The position numbers and the translations under genes were made by a program. From contig NZ_CALDXR010000047.1 of assembly GCF_937920985.1 (NCBI RefSeq), positions 1 to 64,000 on the forward strand: DNA of 64,000 nucleotides. The letters are read 5' to 3'. A model generated the notes under the pieces. That model saw only the letters and a list, made by a program, of their open reading frames with translations, ran no database searches and was not told the DNA's origin. The DNA is from an uncultured Phascolarctobacterium sp. GTDB lineage: Bacteria; Bacillota; Negativicutes; Acidaminococcales; Acidaminococcaceae. Shown here piece by piece: positions 18,694 to 27,938 of the stretch (position 1 is the stretch's first letter; every line of letters starts with the position of its first letter).

Positions 18694-19713
18694 TCATGCC
18701 TGTTCCGCTCTGGCATCAATAGCAGCAGCTTCTTCATCCGTCATATATTCCGGCTTAATGTCACGTCCCATATGATTCAGCATCTTTCTGTCGCTGCGAA
18801 TCGTAGCGCAGGCCACAGTAGTCAGCATATTGCCGGTAATAGTTGCGGAGGCGCCAGCCTTAAACGCTGTTTCACCATCATTGGTCAGCAGTGCACGGCC
18901 TGCACCCAAGCGGATATTAGCCAAAGGATTGATATAACGGAAGAAGGCCACAGTACGCAGGATATCAGCCTCGCTCAGACGCGGCAGATGCTCCAACGGC
19001 GTACCGGGAATCGGCATCAGCGCATTCAGCGGAATAGAATCAATGCCAAGCTCTGCAAGGCTGATAGCCATATCAAGACGGTCCTCCCAGGTTTCGCCCA
19101 TGCCGATAATACCGCCGGAGCAGGCGCACATGCCCTCCTCCTTAACCATCTTCAGCGTGTTGATTTTCATATCGTAGGTATGCGTAGTGCAGATGTTGGG
19201 GAAGTTGCGCTTAGAGGTTTCGATATTATGATGATAGCTGGTGACACCTGCCTCATGCAAACGATGCAGCTGCTCACGGGAAAGGAAGCCCATGGAAGCG
19301 CACAAATCAATCTTCAAATCACGGTGCATGGTTTCATACGCATGAATCGCCTTGTCGAACTCTTCGCCGGTCAGCGCCTTGCCTGCGGTTACAATGGAAA
19401 AGCGGTGCACGCCCTCCTCCTGGTTCAGACGCGCCAGCTTCACGATATCCTCCTCCGGCAGGAAGCTGTAAACCTCGCAATCGGTATGGTTATGTGCGGA
19501 CTGCGCACAGAATTTGCAGTTTTCCGGACAGCGGCCGCTGCGTCCGTTGATGATGGAGCACAAATCCACGCGCTCGCCGACAAAATGCTTGCGGATTTTA
19601 TCTGCGCCTTCACATAAGGCCTGCAAATCGCAGGTCAGAAATGCCTTTAAATCGTCCTGACGTGTCAATCTTCTGCCATCAATAATTTCTTGTGCTAATG
19701 CTTGCGGGTTCAT
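18694..19713 (-). CDS. bioB: Biotin synthase BioB
   Basis: 339-residue radical SAM enzyme that inserts sulfur into dethiobiotin, the last step of biotin synthesis. The radical SAM cluster ligands are Cys62, Cys66 and Cys69 (CPENCKFC), and the FCAQSAHN, YHHNIETS and GxGET regions are conserved. AAAGGAG lies 8 bases before the ATG. No other bio genes are in the window. The promoter (19820-19848) overlaps GTTAAC boxes and a long inverted repeat, consistent with repression, possibly by BirA. Confidence 0.97.
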   Translation of the reverse strand: MNPQALAQEIIDGRRLTRQDDLKAFLTCDLQALCEGADKIRKHFVGERVDLCSIINGRSGRCPENCKFCAQSAHNHTDCEVYSFLPEEDIVKLARLNQEEGVHRFSIVTAGKALTGEEFDKAIHAYETMHRDLKIDLCASMGFLSREQLHRLHEAGVTSYHHNIETSKRNFPNICTTHTYDMKINTLKMVKEEGMCACSGGIIGMGETWEDRLDMAISLAELGIDSIPLNALMPIPGTPLEHLPRLSEADILRTVAFFRYINPLANIRLGAGRALLTNDGETAFKAGASATITGNMLTTVACATIRSDRKMLNHMGRDIKPEYMTDEEAAAIDARAEQA

Positions 19714-19773
19714 ATTCTCTTCTCCTTTTGTAACCTATTTAATCGGTAGGCTTATACTGTAAAAAAATAAGTG

Positions 19774-19815
19774 GTACGTTAACCTTGACGTTTTTAACGT
19801 GCACCATCTGTTAAC
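19774..19815 (-). promoter_or_regulatory. Operator-like inverted repeats in bioB leader
   Basis: GTACGTTAA at 19774-19782 and TTAACGTGC at 19794-19802 form a 9-bp inverted repeat with one mismatch and an 11-base spacer. Two palindromic GTTAAC boxes (19778-19783, 19810-19815) are present, the second overlapping the predicted transcription start. BirA operators in Firmicutes contain GTTAAC-type half sites, but the spacing here differs from the usual 14-16 bases, so the binding protein is uncertain. Confidence 0.45.
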
Positions 19816-19819
19816 CAAA

Positions 19820-19848
19820 ATTATAGCACAGGATAACGATGAGTGCAA
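19820..19848 (-). promoter_or_regulatory. bioB promoter
   Basis: TTGCAC (19843-19848), 17-base spacer, TATAAT (19820-19825) on the minus strand, about 110 bases before the bioB start codon. Confidence 0.65.
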
Positions 19849-19912
19849 GCAGGAGAAGCGGCAAAATGTCTGCAAAAGCATTTATTTTCTCTGCACCAAT
19901 ACGCTGAAACAG

Positions 19913-19956
19913 CAAAAAGCCGCAGCCCAGCGCCTGTCGGCGCCAAGCTGCAGCCT
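19913..19956 (-). terminator. Terminator after vanZ-like gene
   Basis: Long GC-rich imperfect stem centred on GGCGCC GACA GGCGCTG with TTTTTG tail on the minus strand. It stops the fhs-folD-vanZ transcript before the bioB promoter. Confidence 0.7.
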
Positions 19957-19967
19957 TCCATGTTTAA

Positions 19968-20393
19968 TTATCTTCGGCACCACTGCCAGATGCGGTATTC
20001 CAGCCAGGCGCAGAACACACCGCTGAAATCCAGCAGCACATCCGTCACCCTGCAGGCACGTCCCGGCGAAAAGCTTTGGATATATTCGTCCAGCACCGCC
20101 GCGAACAAAGCCAAAAACAGGATATAGCCGGTTGCTGTGCGATTCGACACGCCCAGAGCACTGAAGCTGTGGCACAGCAAAAACCCCAGCAGCGCAAATT
20201 CGCAAAAATGCGCCAGCTTGCGGATATGATGCTCCACATCACCCGTCAGCTGGATATCCAGGTGCTGCGCCAAAAGCTGCGTCAGCGCCGTCACCCAGCC
20301 GCTAAGCTGGGATGACTGCCGCAGAGGCAGCGACGAATTATAAAAGATTATGCCCACCAAACAGGCAGCCAGTAAAAACCAAAAATACTTCAT
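19968..20393 (-). CDS. VanZ-like family membrane protein
   Basis: 141-residue inner-membrane protein with four hydrophobic segments and the family motif RKLAHFCEFALLGFLL. A second conserved stretch DEYIQSFSPGRACRVTDVLLD matches the VanZ acidic/basic pattern. VanZ relatives raise glycopeptide tolerance in a few bacteria, but most members, including this one, have no known function. It lies 38 bases after folD on the same strand. Confidence 0.85.
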   Translation of the reverse strand: MKYFWFLLAACLVGIIFYNSSLPLRQSSQLSGWVTALTQLLAQHLDIQLTGDVEHHIRKLAHFCEFALLGFLLCHSFSALGVSNRTATGYILFLALFAAVLDEYIQSFSPGRACRVTDVLLDFSGVFCAWLEYRIWQWCRR

Positions 20394-20431
20394 ATAGCTC
20401 CATCACTCACTTAATGTGTCTGCAGCCAAAA

Positions 20432-21262
20432 TCAGATATGACGCGTCAGGCACTCCATTACCATCATATTGCTGACAACACCTATACCGCCCGGCACAGG
20501 TGTAAATGCACTCGCCTTTTCAGCAACAGCAGGATCAACGTCGCCCACCAGCTTGCCGTCTACAGCGTTGATGCCTACGTCTACAATCACAACGCCCTCT
20601 TTAACCATTTCCGGCTTCACAAAGCAGGCCTTGCCCACTGCAGCTACAATAACATCAGCCTGCTTTAAAATCTCCGGCAGATTGCGTGTACGCGAATGGC
20701 AGATGGTAACGGTAGCGTTTTTCTGCAGCAGCAGTACGCTTACCGGCTTGCCTACAACATTACTGCGGCCGATAACAACAACGTTCTTGCCCTCCAGCTC
20801 AATGCCATAGTGCGCCAAAGTTGCCATGCAGGCACGCGGCGTGCAGGCAGCAAAACGGCTGCGTCCCATGAACACATCACCGATATTCTGCGGATTCAGG
20901 CAGTCCACGTCCTTGTTCGGGGAAACTGCTGCGCCCACGTTATCGCTGTTGATATGCTTCGGCATCGGCATCATCGGCATAATACCGGTAACGTAACGGT
21001 TACGGTTCAGCTTTTTGATGATGCTGATAACCTCCTCCTCCGGAGTATCGGCAGGGCAGGTGATAACCTTAGCAGCACCGCCCAGACTTTCAATTAATTT
21101 GACCAGCCTGTCCTTATATACGTGAGATGCTGGATCATCACCCACAACCAAAATAGCCAGGGTTACTACCAGGTCGTGCTGCTTGGCAACAGCAATCTTT
21201 TTGGCAATAGCCTCACGGTAAACATCAGCAACAGGCTTACCCCTCATTAAAACAGTTTCCAT
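20432..21262 (-). CDS. folD: Bifunctional methylenetetrahydrofolate dehydrogenase/cyclohydrolase FolD
   Basis: 276-residue cytosolic enzyme that interconverts 5,10-methylene-, methenyl- and 10-formyl-tetrahydrofolate. Conserved features are VYKDRLVK with the catalytic lysine, GIMPMMPMPKHIN (a variant of the usual VQLPLP segment), CTPRACMATL, the NADP-binding GRSNVVGKPVSVLL, and PVPGGIGVVSNMM near the end. It follows fhs and completes the folate C1 pair. A 115-base gap before it carries copies of a dispersed intergenic motif. Confidence 0.95.
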   Translation of the reverse strand: METVLMRGKPVADVYREAIAKKIAVAKQHDLVVTLAILVVGDDPASHVYKDRLVKLIESLGGAAKVITCPADTPEEEVISIIKKLNRNRYVTGIMPMMPMPKHINSDNVGAAVSPNKDVDCLNPQNIGDVFMGRSRFAACTPRACMATLAHYGIELEGKNVVVIGRSNVVGKPVSVLLLQKNATVTICHSRTRNLPEILKQADVIVAAVGKACFVKPEMVKEGVVIVDVGINAVDGKLVGDVDPAVAEKASAFTPVPGGIGVVSNMMVMECLTRHI

Positions 21263-21315
21263 AGTAAATTCACCTCAAAAAGCATAGTTGATTTATTATA
21301 GATAGCAAAACAGGA

Positions 21316-21366
21316 ACGCAGATGGCGCTTTATCCTCCGATTTCCTTAAAGGATGGCGCTTTATCC
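21316..21366 (-). repeat. Intergenic repeat motif upstream of folD (two copies)
   Basis: ACGCAGATGGCGCTTTATCC (21316-21335) and GGATGGCGCTTTATCC (21351-21366) match each other. They also match the end block of the duplicated element at 3626-3645 and 3773-3792, apart from a G/T difference. As there, the motif lies in the leader of a minus-strand gene. Confidence 0.6.
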
Positions 21367-21377
21367 GTCAGACTTTT

Positions 21378-23048
21378 TTAGAAGAGACCGCTGATAACAC
21401 CATCATCCGTAACATCAATTTTCTCTGCTGCCGGAACCTTAGGCAGACCGGGCATAGTCATAACATCACCGGTCAGAACTACGATAAAGCCGGCGCCTGC
21501 TGCAATGCGGCAGTTGCGGATAGTAATCTTAAAGCCGCTCGGACGGCCCAGAAGTGCCGGATCATCGGAGAAGGAATATTGGGTTTTAGCCATGCAGATA
21601 GGCAGATTGCCATAACCAAGCTCTTCAAATTCCTTGAGAGCCTTATCTGCTTCCTTAGTATAGTTAACGCCGTCAGCGCCATAAATTTCCTTAGCGATGG
21701 TTTCAATCTTACCCTTCAGGCTCATCTCCAGCGGATAAATCGGTGCGAATTTGCTCTCGCCGCTGTCTGCCAGGGCAATTACTTCCTTAGCAAGGTCGAT
21801 GCCGCCCTCGCCGCCCTTAGCGAATACGTCGGACAGTGCTACATTAACGCCGTGCTTAACACAGTGCTCGCGTACTGCCTCCAGCTCTTCTGCGGTATCC
21901 TGAGCGAAGATGTTGATAGCAACTACGCAGGGAACACCGAATTTTTTAACGTTTTCGATATGCTTCTCCAGATTTACCAGACCTTTTTTAACAGCCTCTA
22001 CGTTCGGAGTCTTCAGCTCGGTCTTCGGTACACCACCATGCATCTTCAGTGCACGCACGGTAGCAACGATAACAGTTGCGTCCGGCTTCAGGCCAGCATA
22101 ACGGCATTTGATATCGAAGAATTTTTCTGCACCCAGGTCAGCGCCGAAGCCTGCCTCGGTGATAGTGTAATCAGCCAGCTTCATGCCGGTCTGAGTTGCC
22201 ATAACGCTGTTGCAGCCATGGGCAATATTAGCAAACGGACCGCCGTGGATGATTGCCGGTACGTTTTCCAGAGTCTGTACCAGGTTCGGCTTAACGGCGT
22301 CCTTCAGCAGAGCTGCCATTGCGCCCTGAGCCTTAATCTGGCCTGCAGTAACAGGTTTACCGTTGTAATCATAAGCAACGATAATTTTTGCCAGACGCTC
22401 CTTGAGGTCGTGCAGGCTTCTTGCCAGGCAAAGAATAGCCATAACCTCGGAAGCAACGGTGATGTCAAAGCCGTCCTGACGCGGTACACCGTGAGCCTTG
22501 CCGCCCAGGCCTACTACGATGTTGCGCAGCTCGCGGTCGTTCATATCTACAACACGCTTCCACGCAATACGGCGCGGGTCAATGTTCAGAGCGTTTCCCT
22601 GTTGGATATGGTTGTCGAGCATTGCTGCCAGCAGCATATGTGCGGAGGTGATAGCATGGAAGTCACCGGTAAAGTGCAGGTTGATATCCTCCATCGGCAC
22701 AACCTGGGAATAGCCGCCACCTGCAGCGCCGCCCTTAATGCCCATGCATGGGCCGAGGGAAGGCTCGCGCAGAGCTACGATAACCTTTTTGCCGAGCTTA
22801 GACAGGCCCTGTGCCAGACCTACGGTAGTAGTGGACTTGCCTTCGCCAGCCGGTGTCGGGGTAATAGCAGTAACCAGAATCAGCTTACCGTCTTTTTTAT
22901 CTTTCACACGACGGATTAAATCGTAGGACAGCTTTGCTTTATATTTACCATATAATTCAATATCGTCCTCGCTGATGCCTAATTTGGCAGCAACATCAGT
23001 AATTTTCTGCATTTTTGCCTGTTGGGCAATTTCAATATCGGATAACAT
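21378..23048 (-). CDS. fhs: Formate--tetrahydrofolate ligase
   Basis: 556-residue ATP-dependent enzyme that activates formate as 10-formyl-THF. The P-loop TPTPAGEGKSTT is at residues 64-75; GPCMGIKGGAAGGG and FDITVASEVMAILCLA are family blocks. Full length. GGAGGAG precedes the ATG. With folD it forms the formate-to-methylene-THF branch used for purines, serine/glycine and formyl-Met. Confidence 0.97.
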   Translation of the reverse strand: MLSDIEIAQQAKMQKITDVAAKLGISEDDIELYGKYKAKLSYDLIRRVKDKKDGKLILVTAITPTPAGEGKSTTTVGLAQGLSKLGKKVIVALREPSLGPCMGIKGGAAGGGYSQVVPMEDINLHFTGDFHAITSAHMLLAAMLDNHIQQGNALNIDPRRIAWKRVVDMNDRELRNIVVGLGGKAHGVPRQDGFDITVASEVMAILCLARSLHDLKERLAKIIVAYDYNGKPVTAGQIKAQGAMAALLKDAVKPNLVQTLENVPAIIHGGPFANIAHGCNSVMATQTGMKLADYTITEAGFGADLGAEKFFDIKCRYAGLKPDATVIVATVRALKMHGGVPKTELKTPNVEAVKKGLVNLEKHIENVKKFGVPCVVAINIFAQDTAEELEAVREHCVKHGVNVALSDVFAKGGEGGIDLAKEVIALADSGESKFAPIYPLEMSLKGKIETIAKEIYGADGVNYTKEADKALKEFEELGYGNLPICMAKTQYSFSDDPALLGRPSGFKITIRNCRIAAGAGFIVVLTGDVMTMPGLPKVPAAEKIDVTDDGVISGLF

Positions 23049-23110
23049 GTTTATCTCCTCCTATTTCATTGCGTAAAAACTACATTGAAAACAAAGTATC
23101 ATATATAGTT

Positions 23111-23145
23111 CTTCCCCGAGCAGCTTTTCTCCTGCCCGGGGAAGT
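23111..23145 (-). terminator. Hairpin after the penicillin-binding protein gene
   Basis: CTTCCCCG (23111-23118) pairs with CGGGGAAG, and the stem continues inward with GCAG/CTGC. The tail on the minus strand is not T-rich, so termination strength is doubtful. Confidence 0.35.
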
Positions 23146-23163
23146 AAAATAATACAAAAATTT

Positions 23164-25197
23164 TTAGTTAAACCACACTTCTACCGTAGTGTTTTCAAGC
23201 ACCTCGCTACCAGGTGGCGGCTTCTGCTGCCACGCATGGCCGCTACCATAAGGCTTCAGCCGCAGCTTATACGGCTCCAGCAGGTCGACAGTATTACGCA
23301 TATCCAAGCCTTTGAAATCCGGCAGCTTGATTTTGCCGTCCGGCATTCTTTGCAGCACCGGCAGCTGCTTCGGCTTGTTATCAGCCTTCTGGCTGACAGT
23401 ATTCAACTCCTCAAACGAAGGTAAGCCCTTACTGTAGACAGGCTGAATGCCCTTCGCTACCAGAATCTGCTGCAGCGTATCGCGGAAGATAGGCGCGCTG
23501 ACCTGCGAGCCGTAGAAGGCACCCTTCGGTGTATCCAGCATAACGATCATCGCATAGCGCGGTTTATCAGCAGGCACAAAGCCTACGAAGGAAGCAATGT
23601 ACTGACCGGCAGCGTAACCAATGCCGCTCTCAGCCCGCTTTTCGGCCGTACCAGTCTTGCCGGCAATGCGGTAACCCTTAATGGAAGCAGTCTTACCGCC
23701 ACCCTCGCTGACTACCATTTCCATCATCTCGCGCATCTGGCGAGCAACCTGCTCGGTAATGACATTGCGCACCACCGTCTTCTTGCCCTCCTTGATAACG
23801 GTTCCGTCAGCAGCCACTATTTTTTTGACGATATAGGGCTGCAGCAGCTCGCCACCGTTGGCAATAGCGCAAATCGCGCGCAGCTCCTGCAGCGGTGTCA
23901 CACCAATGCCCTGGCCAATGGCCATGGTAGCAATATCAGGTTCGTACATATTCTTGGGATTATACAGGATGCCGTTTTCATCACCGGGAAGCTCGATGCC
24001 GGTGGGCGAGCCAAAGCCGAACTTTTTCGCATAGCTCGTAAGCTTTTCCGCTCCCAGCTGCATGCCAAGCTGTACCATACCGGTATTAATCGAAAACTTG
24101 ATAACCGTAGAAAAGGGCACCGTGCCCAGGCCCTCGCCGTCCCAGTTATAAATAGTGCGGTCAGCAATCTTGATATGACCGTTGTCCTGAATTAGTGTAT
24201 CTGGCGTAATAATACCCTCCGTCAGGCCCATGCAGCCTACAATCGGCTTAAAGACCGAGCCAGGCTCATAAACCAGCGAAACAGCACGGTTCTTCCAGCT
24301 ATCAGCACTATATTTGCCAAAATTATTTGGATCAAATGTCGGACGGCTGACCATACCAAGGATTTCGCCGGTATACGGATCCATGATGATTGCCGCTGCT
24401 CCCTGAGCCTTGGTGCGCTTCATAGCATCATCCATAGCATCCTCCAGCACATACTGGATTTTGCTGTCCAAGGTCAAATAGATTGTCGGCAGCTGCTCCT
24501 GCTTACGCTGCAAATCATGCGCAGGCTCATTAAACAGCAGTCCTACCAGCCGCTTGCCGTTAGCATCCATGAGACATGAATAAAGCGTTTTCTTACCTTT
24601 AAGCAGGTCATCATATGCGTGTTCAATACCGGCCAGTCCCTTATCATCTGTACCAACATAGCCGATAACCTGTGCCGCTGCCCGTTTTTTAGTATAGTAG
24701 CGCTTGCTTTCCTGCTCAAAATGCAGGCCAGGCAAATCATTATCGTCAATAATTTTCTGGATTTGCGCCACTTCCTTGGGATCCATATAACGCTTCAGCC
24801 AAAGATAATTACCGCCGCCACAAAAGTCCTTATAAAGCTTTTCGGGATCCCGCTTCAGCACCGGCGCCAGCAGATTAGCACACAGGCGACGTGCATCACG
24901 CGGCCCATGCTCTTTTATTCTGTTCTCGCTGTCAACCATCTTCTCGGGGTCCGCATAAAGCGAGCCCGTCATAATGCTCACGGCCAGCTCCTCTCCATCG
25001 CGGTCCATAATGCGTCCGCGCGGAGTGCCGCGCTCATAATCTAATGTCATCTGGTATTTGCTCATTTCCTTGTACTTTGCGGCATCTACCACCTGCAGCC
25101 AGACAAGTCGCAAAAATACAAGGAACACTAACAATCCCATCAATAAACACAGGCTAACAAAACGTTTTTGCGCATCCAATAAAGAAAAACGCTTCAC
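23164..25197 (-). CDS. Class B penicillin-binding protein (FtsI/SpoVD type) with PASTA domain
   Basis: Peptidoglycan transpeptidase anchored by one N-terminal helix (about residues 15-35). A PBP dimer domain (RGTPRGRIMDRDG) is followed by the transpeptidase with SVFK (Ser314), SIN and KTGT motifs, and a C-terminal PASTA repeat (about 610-677). The frame is open to a GTG at 25206, but GGGAGG lies 8 bases before the GTG at 25197, which overlaps the SEDS stop by four bases (GTGA). It is paired with the SEDS polymerase upstream, the standard glycosyltransferase/transpeptidase couple for septal or spore-type wall synthesis. Confidence 0.93.
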   Translation of the reverse strand: MKRFSLLDAQKRFVSLCLLMGLLVFLVFLRLVWLQVVDAAKYKEMSKYQMTLDYERGTPRGRIMDRDGEELAVSIMTGSLYADPEKMVDSENRIKEHGPRDARRLCANLLAPVLKRDPEKLYKDFCGGGNYLWLKRYMDPKEVAQIQKIIDDNDLPGLHFEQESKRYYTKKRAAAQVIGYVGTDDKGLAGIEHAYDDLLKGKKTLYSCLMDANGKRLVGLLFNEPAHDLQRKQEQLPTIYLTLDSKIQYVLEDAMDDAMKRTKAQGAAAIIMDPYTGEILGMVSRPTFDPNNFGKYSADSWKNRAVSLVYEPGSVFKPIVGCMGLTEGIITPDTLIQDNGHIKIADRTIYNWDGEGLGTVPFSTVIKFSINTGMVQLGMQLGAEKLTSYAKKFGFGSPTGIELPGDENGILYNPKNMYEPDIATMAIGQGIGVTPLQELRAICAIANGGELLQPYIVKKIVAADGTVIKEGKKTVVRNVITEQVARQMREMMEMVVSEGGGKTASIKGYRIAGKTGTAEKRAESGIGYAAGQYIASFVGFVPADKPRYAMIVMLDTPKGAFYGSQVSAPIFRDTLQQILVAKGIQPVYSKGLPSFEELNTVSQKADNKPKQLPVLQRMPDGKIKLPDFKGLDMRNTVDLLEPYKLRLKPYGSGHAWQQKPPPGSEVLENTTVEVWFN

Positions 25198-26390
25198 CGC
25201 TGCCACCTCCCGCTATGCACAACGCGCAAATCACTGCGGCGTTTTTCCGGCGGCTCGGCCTCCAGCTTCTGCAGACGTTCTTCCTCATCATAAACTGACA
25301 ACAGCAGGCCAATTGCTGCCATAGAAATTACCATTGATGTACCACCATAGCTGATAAAGGTAAGCGGTACGCCGATAACCGGCAGCAAACCGCAAACCAT
25401 GGCCATATTGGAAACTGCCTGACCGATAATTAAAAAGGTAACACCGACAGCCAGCAAAAAACCAACCTTATCACGTGTATGGAAGGCAATCTTACAAAAG
25501 GCAGCACACAAAAGACAAAATACAAGAAGCAACAGCATAGCACCGATTAAGCCATTTTCCTGACAAAAAATAGCAAAGGCAAAGTCCGTATGTGACTCCG
25601 GCAGGAAAGCAAACTTAGCTGCACCATGTCCCCAGCCGGTACCTGTAAGACCGCCACTGCCAATGGCCTTCAGCGACTGTATCGTCTGATAACCCCTGCC
25701 CTGAGCGTCAAGCCAGGGGTCAAGCCATACCATGAAACGGTGCGCACGATACTCCGAAGAAAAAGCCAGAATGCCGCCTCCCACGACACCTAAGATACCC
25801 ATACTGGTTACCCAAAGCATAGGCAGACCAGCAACAACAAACAATCCCATGACCAGAGCCACGATAATTGCCGCCGTTCCCATATCAGGCTGCCTATAAA
25901 CAAGATAGCCAATAACCAGCGTCGGGATAATTACCTTCAGACAATCGCCAAGGCACTGGCTTAATCTTTCATCCCGCTTCATCACATTGCCCAGATACTT
26001 CGCAGCTATCATTATCAGCAAAGGCTTGGCTATTTCCGATGGCTGAAGCTTAAGCGGACCGATTTTGAGCCATCGGGCAGCGCCATTATTGACCTCTCCC
26101 ACAAACTCAACTGCTATCAGCATGCCCAATACAACAGCCAAAGCCAAGTAAAGCAATTTTTTATTCAACCAAAATTTGTAGCCAAAATAGCGGATAATAG
26201 CAATTGCTACTATGCCAAGCAACGCATAGACATAATACAAAAGCAGAAAATAAAGACCGTCACCAAACATCCCTTGTGCCTTCACAAAGCTGGCACTGAA
26301 CACATTTATGCCACCCACCAGCAGCAAAACTCCCACAAGTGCATAAACAGCAATGCAGGGATTGTCCCATAACAAAAATCTCTTCTTCAT
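25194..26390 (-). CDS. SEDS-family peptidoglycan polymerase (FtsW/RodA/SpoVE)
   Basis: 398-residue inner-membrane protein with about ten helices. Family blocks include GAARWLKIGPLKLQPSEIAK, QPDMGTAAII, GYQTIQSLKAIGSGGLTGTGWG, LPESHTDFAFAI and PLTFISYGGTSM. These are the features of SEDS glycosyltransferases that extend glycan strands from lipid II. It precedes its transpeptidase partner with a 4-base overlap and follows trmB by 13 bases. FtsW, RodA and SpoVE cannot be separated by sequence alone here. Confidence 0.93.
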   Translation of the reverse strand: MKKRFLLWDNPCIAVYALVGVLLLVGGINVFSASFVKAQGMFGDGLYFLLLYYVYALLGIVAIAIIRYFGYKFWLNKKLLYLALAVVLGMLIAVEFVGEVNNGAARWLKIGPLKLQPSEIAKPLLIMIAAKYLGNVMKRDERLSQCLGDCLKVIIPTLVIGYLVYRQPDMGTAAIIVALVMGLFVVAGLPMLWVTSMGILGVVGGGILAFSSEYRAHRFMVWLDPWLDAQGRGYQTIQSLKAIGSGGLTGTGWGHGAAKFAFLPESHTDFAFAIFCQENGLIGAMLLLLVFCLLCAAFCKIAFHTRDKVGFLLAVGVTFLIIGQAVSNMAMVCGLLPVIGVPLTFISYGGTSMVISMAAIGLLLSVYDEEERLQKLEAEPPEKRRSDLRVVHSGRWQR

Positions 26391-26403
26391 GGCAAAGCCT
26401 TAC

Positions 26404-27042
26404 TTAAAAAACTACCTCGCAGAAATTGATTGGCGTTCCCAGCGCACTGAATTTCTGCTCATATTCTGTCTGTACAGGATTCTCATATTCAGAATGATGC
26501 AGGTCATAGCTCAAAGCAATAATCTGCAGGCCAAACTCCTTGAATTCCTCTACGGAAAAATCAAACAAAGCGCGGTTATCTGTTTTAAAGCGCAGGTGAC
26601 CACCCTCGCCCAAAAGCTGCTTATACAGCGCCAGGAAGTTGCGGTGCGTCAGACGGCGCTTAGCATGACGTGCCTTCGGCCAAGGGTCACTGAAGTTCAG
26701 GTACAGCTCCTTGATTTCGCCCGGCTCGAACCAGCCCAGCAGGTTTTCAGCGTTAGCGCAAATGATTTTTACATTCGTCAGCTCCTTATCCTTGGCAGCC
26801 TTCGCAGGGAAATAGGCAATATCATGCTGTGTTTCAATGCCGATAAAGGCCTTATCCGGATACAGCTCTGCCATACCAATAGTAAAGCGTCCCTTGCCAC
26901 AGCCAATTTCCAGACACAGACGTTTGCCCGGAAACATCTCCTGCCAATGTCCCTTGAACTTATCAATATCATGCAGGAAAACGTATTCTCCCTGCACTTC
27001 CTTCATAGCTTCTTCAATCCATGGTTTTTTTCTTAAGCGCAT
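26404..27042 (-). CDS. trmB: tRNA (guanine-N7-)-methyltransferase TrmB
   Basis: 212-residue SAM-dependent enzyme that makes m7G46 in tRNA. The SAM loop is LEIGCGKGRFT, followed by FIGIET. The C-terminal half has LYLNFSDPWPKARHAKRRLTH, the signature of the family, and FKTDNRALFDF. GAGGTC precedes the ATG by 7 bases. Probably first gene of the trmB-SEDS-PBP unit. Confidence 0.96.
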   Translation of the reverse strand: MRLRKKPWIEEAMKEVQGEYVFLHDIDKFKGHWQEMFPGKRLCLEIGCGKGRFTIGMAELYPDKAFIGIETQHDIAYFPAKAAKDKELTNVKIICANAENLLGWFEPGEIKELYLNFSDPWPKARHAKRRLTHRNFLALYKQLLGEGGHLRFKTDNRALFDFSVEEFKEFGLQIIALSYDLHHSEYENPVQTEYEQKFSALGTPINFCEVVF

Positions 27043-27117
27043 AGTCAGACCTCACATAAAAATATTTTCTCAAGTATATATTATACAACAAATCCCCTTA
27101 ACTTGGGAAAAGAATTA

Positions 27118-27153
27118 TAAAAAAGCCGGCAGCATAATAATTACACTACCGGC
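27118..27153 (-). terminator. Terminator of DUF697 gene
   Basis: Eight-base-pair stem (27125-27132 with 27146-27153, one G-U pair in the minus-strand RNA), followed on the minus strand by TTTTTT. Confidence 0.82.
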
Positions 27154-27166
27154 ATAAGCAGGTGTC

Positions 27167-27727
27167 TCAGTCCTTCTTCAACACGCCCTTTACCTTACGC
27201 AGCAAATCGTCGACCTTTTTATTTGCCGGCGAATCGTCATCCACCTCAAAGCGACGGCTTTCATCGCCCAGCGGCTTATCCTTACAGGCCATATTCTTCA
27301 GCTCGCCCAGCATTTTGATGCCTTCGATGCGTGCCTCCTCATATGTTGTTTTAAAGGCCGACAAATCCTCCGGGCAGCCTGCTGCCAGCCAGGCATTCGC
27401 CACCTTGCCCACAGCATACGTCACCGACATACCTACAGGAATCTGCACCGGCGCAAAGGGAATCAGCGTCGCCAGCGTCTGCCCTACAAAGGCACCGCCC
27501 AGTGAACCCAAAAGCCCCAGCACGGCACTTTCGGAAAGCTTGACACCGCGCAGCTTGGCCAGGCGGGTAATCATATAAACCTCGTTAGCCATCAGTGTCA
27601 TCGTACCTACTACCGGAGCAACTACAATCACACCGGCGCGGGCAGCAGCCCAACGGCAGATATCCTCTGCCTCCTTATCCGTATCAACAGCATATTTCAT
27701 TTTATGCTCATCTAAGCGTTCTGTCAT
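27167..27727 (-). CDS. DUF697 (YcjF-like) protein
   Basis: 186 residues. The central region (about 25-115) holds two hydrophobic hairpins with the DUF697 pattern: PVVGTMTLMANEVYMITRLA, a GLLGSLGGAFVG turn, LIPFAPVQIP, and TYAVGKVANAWL. The C terminus is charged (DDDSPANKKVDDLLRK). Family members associate with membranes and sometimes with GTPases; their function is unknown. Single gene with its own terminator. Confidence 0.7.
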   Translation of the reverse strand: MTERLDEHKMKYAVDTDKEAEDICRWAAARAGVIVVAPVVGTMTLMANEVYMITRLAKLRGVKLSESAVLGLLGSLGGAFVGQTLATLIPFAPVQIPVGMSVTYAVGKVANAWLAAGCPEDLSAFKTTYEEARIEGIKMLGELKNMACKDKPLGDESRRFEVDDDSPANKKVDDLLRKVKGVLKKD

Positions 27728-27938
27728 TTTTACACTCCATTCCTTAAGCTTATAACCAGCATACTTTTTATAATTACATTATACAGCAAAGCAGGTAGGC
27801 AAAACAGTGAGTTTATCGTGAAATCACTGGCTATAGCAAACTTTTTCCGTCGCTGTACTAATCTCCTTAGCAAAGCAGGAGAGTTTATGGTAAAATATTA
27901 TAGTATATATTGATATTACGTCGAGGTGGTGAGATAAA

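Noticed and set aside
21579..22919. 446-residue plus-strand frame
   Set aside because: Exact shadow of fhs on the opposite strand; no ribosome site and no family resemblance.
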